NCBI RefSeq assembly: GCF_036669915.1
Contig: NC_089312.1
Coordinates: forward strand, 32,001,830 to 32,065,829
Source: Pocillopora verrucosa
Taxonomy: Eukaryota > Cnidaria > Anthozoa > Scleractinia > Pocilloporidae
Direction: 5' to 3'
DNA length: 64,000 nt
Of this stretch, positions 57,090-64,000 are shown in pieces. The position numbers and the translations under genes were made by a program. Below the pieces are notes generated by a model, which was not told where the DNA came from, did not search any database, and saw nothing but the letters and a program-made list of their open reading frames with translations. How positions within the stretch are numbered: position 1 is the first letter of the stretch; every line of letters begins with the position of its first letter.

Positions 57090-59235
57090 ACAGGAAAGTT
57101 CGAAAAAAGCTGAGAATGTACGTAAGGAATAAATGAGAGGCAGCTATCAGGTATAAATTTAGTATCGCCAAAACCAACACGTATTAGGGTATTCCCCTAA
57201 TTGGCTGAAACGCGTTTGTACTTAATTTATATATCTGTTGTCCAGCGCAAATACGCTAGTCGAGTTGGCATGCGGTTACGAAATTCCCAACCATAACAAG
57301 CATTTGCATTTTAAACGGACAATCGGCCATGTCAAAGCGTTGTTGTTGGAACGGAAATCGTAAAGCGTGACATTAAATTTGGGTCTACCAACTTAAACGA
57401 AAGCCAAGCGTGGGAAAGAGCACACTTAATTATCAGTAAAAATTTATTAATCATGCATTCGCTAATATTACATTCAAATTTTGAAATACGCGACGATGAA
57501 GAACTTTGTAAAGTTATTTATTTCAGAGATTCATTAAAAAAGAGCATTCATGAAATGAATCTCGCGTCCACCTGTTACGAACAGTTTTGCATTAAACCAC
57601 GTGTAAAACACGTGGGCGGTGGGCACGCGACAACACAAGATGGGTAATTTGCGTATATTAAACAAAACAATTACGAGGTACTTTCAGCCTTGACGACACT
57701 TTTGTTGTATTTTACAAAATAGAACCGGCGGTAATTTATCTTTTCGAAATAAATAAAGTGGCATACAACTTGAAGCTAACATGTGTTCTGGCTCTCAAAG
57801 CTAGCAACTTTTTTCTCTATTTCTCAAACAGCGGTTTGGCTATTCATTGGATTGACGCAATTTTCTTTACCTTTAAGTGTCTTAATTGATTCTTTGAAGC
57901 TAACTCACGTTTTTCAGTTTTCCTGTGTAAAACAGAATGAACTGTCAGAAATGTACGTCTTGCGGAATATATTGTTTTAAAATGTCTTCATTAGCCCCAC
58001 CTGCGATGATGGATATTGGGTTTTTCATTGCTGCTGACTTAAAGAAAATGTCACTCCACGACGCAAGTAATTACAAGGAATTTATGCTCCGAACTTCACG
58101 TGAAAATTACATGAATTCAGGAGAATAATCGCGGCACGTGCCTTATTGTTGTTGCCAAACAATGGGAATTGTTCTCACAATAATTTCTTCACGATATGAA
58201 AATTTTTGTTATAGTTACATGGTCTGTACTTCAGCGTTTCCATTTCTGCTGTATATCATTTAACCATTTAAATCGGTTGCGTGTTCAAAGCGTCTGCTTT
58301 TTTACACACGCAATTATGTTTATTAAAACAGCTAATACGCTCCTCTTTATTGGAATTTTAGACGCTCGCATCAAATTTTAATTACATCAACGAAGGGGTA
58401 AATAAATTTCGGTAATGTAAAGAGTTCACTGAAATATTTCATTTTTTCTAAGTTTTCTCCTTGAATTTTATTGAACGTGCTATCTTTTGAATTTGATCGT
58501 TGCGTGATAAGTGCCCAAATGATATTGAGTCTTAAAAGATCAGCTGGCAAATAATACTTGTTTAATGAATAATCAGTTCATCCCTGAATACTGCCCTGCA
58601 CAACTTTCTTGGCATAATTCTAACGCGTTTTTTTTTTTTCTTTCTTTCTTTTTTTTTATCGTTGTCTATTACTATTATGCTGGTTTTACTATTTGAGTCG
58701 ACTATACGTAACGCTCCATAGGAAGAATAAGGGGGTCTAAATCCTCGGCCTCATCGGAGCAGCGGGATTTTTTCTTCTTCTTCACTGACACAAAAAAATT
58801 CTTGCAAAGATAGGATCACACTTTATTACTCAAATACCTCCTTCTGTTTCATTTATTTGGGAGGGTGGAGGTGGTGGGTTAACCGAGAGTTAAAGATTAA
58901 GTAAATTCTGTGTTTCAGTGTCAAAGTTTGGACGCTCTCCCCTCTTTTATCAAAAGTTCCTGAAGCCTTCCCAAACCCCCCCCCCTCCCGCCTGAGCAAT
59001 ACCTTCCTCTGCAATGTACACTCAGATAAATTCCCAGCGCAAAGAAATCGTAATCATTGGACAAATTGATTTAGCAGGTATTTGTAATTTGAGCGAAATA
59101 CCAATTTCGAGGTACGAGGTAAGATCGAGTCCCCGAGTAACAAACTGAAGGGTTCGTGGAACTTGTTCCATATAGCCCCGTTGGAATACCTTGTTTTAAG
59201 CGCACGTACAGATGTTAAAAAAAGACGTGAAAAAA
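57090..59235. other. Intergenic sequence, unrecognised short ORFs
   Basis: Two modest open stretches, 57453-57647 and 57937-58128 (the latter beginning MNCQKCTSCG), match no family I know and have no convincing splice context. T-rich (58627-58660) and C-rich (58975-58988) runs are present. No structured RNA was recognised. Confidence 0.4.
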
Positions 59236-59240
59236 TGCTT

Positions 59241-59645
59241 CTCGCAGAAAGCCACTAGCGATGAAGGCTGTGTATAGGGCTGTCAATCTAAAAAATATGT
59301 GAAAAAATTGGGGTTTGCAAAGGATACTAGTGGAGTTCCGAAATGAAATAGAATGTGCTTTACAGAAAAGCATCTGAAGTACAGTTTTGATCAAAACCAC
59401 GTTTTTCAAATTTGAAATATCTTCACTTTCCCGCGGAAAGCCGCTAGCGATGAAAACTGTGTATAGGGCTACCAATCTAAAAAAAGGTAAAATAAAATTG
59501 GGGTATGTATTGGATACAAGTGGAGTTCCGAAATGTAATAGAATGTGTATTACGGAAAGCAACTGAAAAGTGTGTAAATTAATGCACTCTGTAAAAAAAA
59601 ATTTGCTCAAAACCACGTTTTGCCCATTTTGAATATCTTCACTTA
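59241..59645. repeat. Tandem duplication, about 190-210-bp unit, two copies
   Basis: The copies begin near 59241 and 59431. Shared blocks are AAAGCCRCTAGCGATGAA, GTGTATAGGGCT, AGTGGAGTTCCGAAATG, CAAAACCACGTTTT and AATATCTTCACTT. The minus strand happens to be open across both copies, giving a repeated short peptide, but there is no sign of a real gene. Confidence 0.75.
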
Positions 59646-59659
59646 GTCAAAATTCGTTT

Positions 59660-60780
59660 TTAAATGTCTTTATGTATTAATGTAACTTGTGACCACAGAT
59701 TTGGAATCCTCTAGCTACAGATGGCCGGACTGCGCACACCTTGAATTTTTTAGACGGCGCAGTTTGAGCGAGATGCTTAAAAGGTTTGATAAAATTTTCC
59801 TTAAAGGTATTTAATGAGTCTCTAGGCCCATACGAAACGCCGTATTTCAGCCACGAATCATTTTCACAAACATCGGTAGATAGCGAAAGAAAGTACCAGC
59901 CAACCCTCGAACAAAGCGGGCAAATTGCCTAGGCCGTACCCCGTTTTCTTATTGAAAGGTAATGAATAATAGAGGTATTGATATTTCTCCCTGTTCCTGA
60001 GTGGTTCTTTCTTCCAGCAACTTTAACGGCCAGTTTTATTATTGTACTCTATTACGGTGGCCCCTGATTTTTTTTGTCCCTAGTCTACCAAAGCACCTTA
60101 CTCGATCTCACACCCATAAGAGATCTGGGCACCAGTCGATTTAGGCGCCATCGCGCCGGCCGTTATTTGTGTTCAGCACTTGTTGTTTTTCTTTTGATAA
60201 GGAAAAAGTTTTAAAGGAAAGTTTTTTTACAGATTACAGCGACGTGAAATGAACAATCTCTCATTAACAGTCTTAGAACTGTTTTACGACATTACCGTGG
60301 CGTGATTGGCAAGACGAAGTTTCTACATCGATCCACTCCAATACAAATATTTTTGAAGTAAAGCTGTCAGCTGGTTGGAATTCAGGAAAGAAATGGTAAG
60401 TTCTATTCTATGAAGGATTGACGAGGCAAAGTCTGAGTTCATGAGGTTCAATCGTTGTTTAAATTTGATTTTGAAAGAATATATTTATGTGCCAGTTAGA
60501 TACAAGACAAGTTCGTTTGTTTCTATGAACAGACAGACAAGTTTGTTTGATGACTTATGAATTCATCACTACGCCGATTAATATTCTTAAAAAACTAAAC
60601 CACAGGAGACTCGCTTTTGTTTCCATGATTTGCTTTTTAAATTATTTTTAGCTATAATATTTATTATGCAAAGGGTTGATCATTTTGTCAAACACCTATC
60701 GTCAAATCTCCTCCATTAGTGTACGCGCTCGATCCTTGATAAGTATTTTAAAACTCTTCACTTCATTTGCAAGGAATAAC
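59660..60780 (+). other. Intergenic sequence with one candidate 5' exon
   Basis: The stretch before 60395 ends in GGAAAGAAATG followed by a perfect donor GTAAGT at 60396. This resembles a 5' exon whose start codon is its last three bases. No downstream exon was found in the window that clearly joins to it. The rest shows nothing recognisable. Confidence 0.2.
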
Positions 60781-60783
60781 GGT

Positions 60784-61005
60784 TAACCCTTTAACTCCCA
60801 TGAGTGACCAAGACAGAATTTCTCCTTATAATATCAATACCATATCAAGCAGAAAAATGATGAGAGTAAAGAAAAATATTAATCAGGCGATGGTTAGTTC
60901 ATCCAATACCAAAGTCTCCGAACGAACATCAAAATAATATTAAGGTAGACAGTAATGAGAATTCCTAATTAGATCTTGGGAGTGAAAGAGTTCAGGTCAA
61001 ATAAT
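60784..61005. repeat. Cnidarian-type MITE
   Basis: Ends are inverse-related: TTAACCCTTTAACTCCCATG on the left and CTTGGGAGTGAAAGAGTT on the right. The interior contains CCAAGACAGAATTTCTCCTT and AATCAGGCGATGG. Non-coding. Confidence 0.65.
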
Positions 61006-61009
61006 TTAA

Positions 61010-63040
61010 GGATTTTAAATATGGGTTATGGTTTAAAAGGGTAATTACATCAAATACCGATGCTGAGAACCCTTGATTTTTCAGTTTTTCATTTCTCACT
61101 TTTTCAAAATATACATGAATCATCAATAAAGCATACACCAATCCCGTTTAAGATGCGTATTGAAAACTATTTCTTGGACATTTGCATTTAATCGAAGATT
61201 GCTCCATATGTTCATAACGCATTCACAATGAAGAAATTTATTTTTGAAATAGATTAGAAGGTACTCTTACTCGAATTTGAAATGAATTTTATCGATTCAC
61301 ATGCCAAGAGATCAATTTCTCGCCGTCATTTTCTCTATCAAGCGTCTAAACGATTGTCGTCAAAGTAAGAAAATTATTAAAAAACATACGGAGTGTGGGA
61401 AGAAGGGGCTTTTTTTGTAACCCGGGAACCGAGGTGTTGCAATATCGTCCTACACTTTCCCGCTTTCGGGTACGAAGACCGGAAAACAATTATTAGCAAG
61501 TCGCTATAAAAGTTAACCGAATTTATTTCCTTTTTCCGTGATGAGAATAAAGGAAATAACTGAGGTCAATAACGAAAACAAGATATTGAAGATCAAGATT
61601 AAAAATGAATATTATCATACTTTCTCAAGTATAATTGACCGAGTGGATCGAAATATATTTTAAAGTAGGCGAGTCCAGGTATTGTTTCTAAGAGCGTTTC
61701 TTAGCAGCTTCCGTTGTCTCCGAGTTTGTTCCGAGCCTTGCACTGCCCAATTGTTTTGAATCTTCGGCCACTTTTCAATTCATTCTCTTGGCCTTCTAAA
61801 ATCATAATAATTTAGGAAAAGTCGAGGACGCAGCCTTCTCTCAATCAACCAGCAGAGAGTAGCTGTCTTCCGTCTTCAAATAAATAACGGAAAAGAATAT
61901 ATGAGAAAGGATAAAATTCAATCCACTTCCCACAGTGTTTATACAGGCAGCGGAAACTACCAACTATCGTGGGATCTAAACCTGAGAATTCGATATTTCA
62001 GTCACATTCAACCACAATTCGTTCCCTTGCTTACCAGTCAGTTTCACAGTCCATTTCGGAAAGCAGAGGTGTGACCAGTCTTTTTTCCACTGACAAAAAA
62101 TGGATCAAGAACGATCGTGAAAAGAACCAGGAGGGATAAGTTCTATTTTTAGAACGATGTGGTAAGAATGAATCAATAATTGAACGTATTCATCCAGAAT
62201 GGTAATCATTAAAAAATTAATTTGAAAACGATGTTTCGTCTTGTGCAAAGTCACAACATAAATCCTAAAGGCAGGTTTTCTTAAACACTGAGTGACGTCA
62301 AAAGTTTCCTTTCATATTAGGTGGCCGAATCTTGTCTACATAACTTCACCTCTTTATTAAAATCGTCTGATTTTCTTCCCTGAAAGTATCTATTTTGAAG
62401 TTTTTTAGAGAGAAAAAAAATAATTCGGAAGGGAGGGGAGGGCTTAAGAAGAGCATTCTGCACAAATGTAAGTTTGTTGAAGGAAACAACTTCCAATGTC
62501 TTTTATTATTATTGTGAAAGTAATTTTCGCGAAGTTCTTGAAAGCGCACAACAAGGCGAAAAGACTTCTCCTAGTATTTTACCACGGAATTAGCCTGTCG
62601 TTCTTGAGTCTTCAGGGCGAAATCTCTGCTCGACATCTGTGTAAAAGAAAAAAAAAGAGCGTACGTGATACTTCCTCTTCCCATTTTTTTTTAATGAAGC
62701 ACGGAAAGCTGCGGTCTAGAAATCATCCTACCACGCCAGAACATTTGTCAAAAGAATTTAGCTCGTTAGTGAACTATTTTTGACAAGATAACAATTCTCT
62801 GTGGGCTTCCACACCTATCTGCCAAATAAAGAACTAAAGAACTAAATTTGCTACAGACATTTGTATACGCTAGGCAACTCTATTGTAAAGTATTTCACCA
62901 GTAGAGTTTTATCTTATATCGAGCCGCAAACTTTTATTTATACGGAGCTAACCCACTGCTCCATCATTTTTAAGCGCTGGTTTGGCCTTTAAAAGCACCC
63001 ATTTTGCGAACAAAGAGGAAAAAGGACGGATAATTTGCTA
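61010..63040. other. Intergenic sequence, no gene recognised
   Basis: AT-rich sequence with short open stretches only (for example 62496-62783) that resemble no known family and lack splice or start context. No repeat of note was found by eye. Confidence 0.4.
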
Positions 63041-63053
63041 TTTCGAAAATGCC

Positions 63054-63155
63054 ATGAATCGGGAATCTTTTGGAAGTTTCGTCCCGAATTCGGCAAAGTT
63101 CGGTCCTTGGATCTCGAACGAACTTCACACAGTAGATCGTGGAAGGGCATGGCGG
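63054..63155 (+). CDS. Candidate first coding exon (unconfirmed)
   Basis: An ATG at 63054 starts 34 open codons (begins MNRESFGSFVPNSAKFGPW) ending in TGG CGG at a good donor GTATGT (63156). The local composition is richer in G+C than its surroundings. Phase 0 at the donor would allow continuation in exons beyond or near the right edge. No domain is recognised and no second exon was identified, so this is a weak call. Confidence 0.2.
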
Positions 63156-63628
63156 GTATGTTTTATTTTTCTTCCGTTTTTAATGAATTGTTATGTTTCA
63201 AAACCACGTAAGGTGTCCACGACATGCGCATTAACTCAATCTCCTTTGCTTTCTAAATAGTAGGGACAAACATCAACCATCCACTGTGAACCGCGATTGC
63301 AAAAAAGGATAAAGTTATTCTTAAACGCAATTGAAAGGGAAAATCATGGCGGCGTTAGGCAGAATTAGGCCAAAAATTGTATAGATCAGAGGATTTACAT
63401 CCGCTTTATTCAAATGATCATAAAACTTACATCAAATTTATATGAGGAACGCTGATAATATGAACTTGTTCAAAGATCAGCCCATTCGGTATTGAAAACT
63501 TCTATAAAAGGAATTTTTTAAGTTCTATAAAATCTCCTACCAACGCCACATCAGTCATGGGGTGCTATTTAAAAAATTAATAAACGTCATCTTCATAATT
63601 GCGTATTTCTCTCGTATCTTCCTGAAAT

Positions 63629-63797
63629 AACTGTTCGAAGGGACATTCTGGGACGTAAGGAAGACTTGAAATAACTTTATTTCATATATATGTATATCCC
63701 AAACACAAAAGCTAACTGTTCGAAGGGACATTCTGGGATATAAGGAAGACTTGAAATAACTTTGTATTTATAGATACATCCCAAAGGCAAAAGCTTA
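63629..63797. repeat. Tandem duplication, 85-bp unit, two copies
   Basis: The copies begin AACTGTTCGAAGGGACATTC at 63629 and 63714, continue TAAGGAAGACTTGAAATAAC, and end CCCAAA-x-x-CAAAAGCT. They differ mainly in the central AT-rich segment. Confidence 0.85.
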
Positions 63798-64000
63798 AGA
63801 AACAACTTTATACATCATTTCGTGAACGTGTTACGAGCTTCGAAGTCGAACTTAGGGTAGTGTTTATTGTACAGTGAATCGTAAACAAATGGCAAATTAT
63901 GCCCATCTTGTTACATCCTACGCGTGATGGGTTGAGCACTGCAAGTTCATGATTCGAAGTGCCTCTTCTTGTGATTTGTTATTGATTGAAACAAACGCAC

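Noticed and set aside
59215..59616. 133-codon minus-strand open stretch with a repeated hydrophobic motif
   Set aside because: The repeat is explained by the tandem DNA duplication; no start or splice support and no known domain.

Overview
The window is eukaryotic nuclear DNA: AT-rich, with short exons bounded by GT/AG splice sites and dense foldback/MITE-like repeats. The gene content (fibrinogen-domain lectin-like genes, Ig-domain receptors, SNAPC4) and repeat style point to a cnidarian, probably an anthozoan such as a stony coral. The species assignment is inference. No prokaryotic, viral or rRNA genes were seen. All multi-exon models below were spliced by eye from splice consensus and reading phase.

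Region 1 (1 to about 36.0 kb) is a tandem array of three related units, A, B and C, all on the + strand. Each unit holds two genes. The first encodes a putative type I membrane receptor (signal peptide, Ig, Ig, half-Ig plus Ig, one transmembrane helix, short tail). The second, 2-4 kb downstream, encodes a small secreted fibrinogen-related protein (signal peptide plus a complete FReD). Unit A starts before the window. The Ig gene of A has two in-frame stops. In unit B both genes are broken: the Ig gene has two 1-nt deletions and a stop, and the FReD gene has a mutated splice donor and a 1-nt insertion. Unit C is the only unit in which both genes read open. The FReD of A is also intact. Each FReD gene has a TATA box about 88 bp before its ATG. 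The Ig genes appear to start at a TATA-like promoter with a noncoding first exon in the tail of the preceding unit.

The units differ by insertions and deletions. A has an 11-bp minisatellite. Unit B has lost about 1.5 kb after its Ig gene and gained a hairpin element. Intron 1 of Ig gene C contains a 2.1-kb DNA transposon with a decayed transposase, and intron 2 of FReD C contains a near-perfect 330-bp foldback. tRNA-derived sequences and secondary FReD fragments are carried along in A and B.

Region 2 (37.6 to 53.65 kb) is one housekeeping gene, SNAPC4, the large Myb-repeat subunit of the snRNA-activating protein complex. I could join 21 coding exons in phase, giving about 1549 codons with the diagnostic half-repeat plus four Myb repeats. 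One exon junction near 49.96 kb is weak. Several MITE/foldback elements sit in its introns.

Region 3 (53.65 to 64 kb) has no recognisable intact gene. It contains a Penelope-like GIY-YIG endonuclease remnant, several tandem duplications, a cnidarian-style MITE and two weak candidate first exons that may belong to a gene beyond the right edge.
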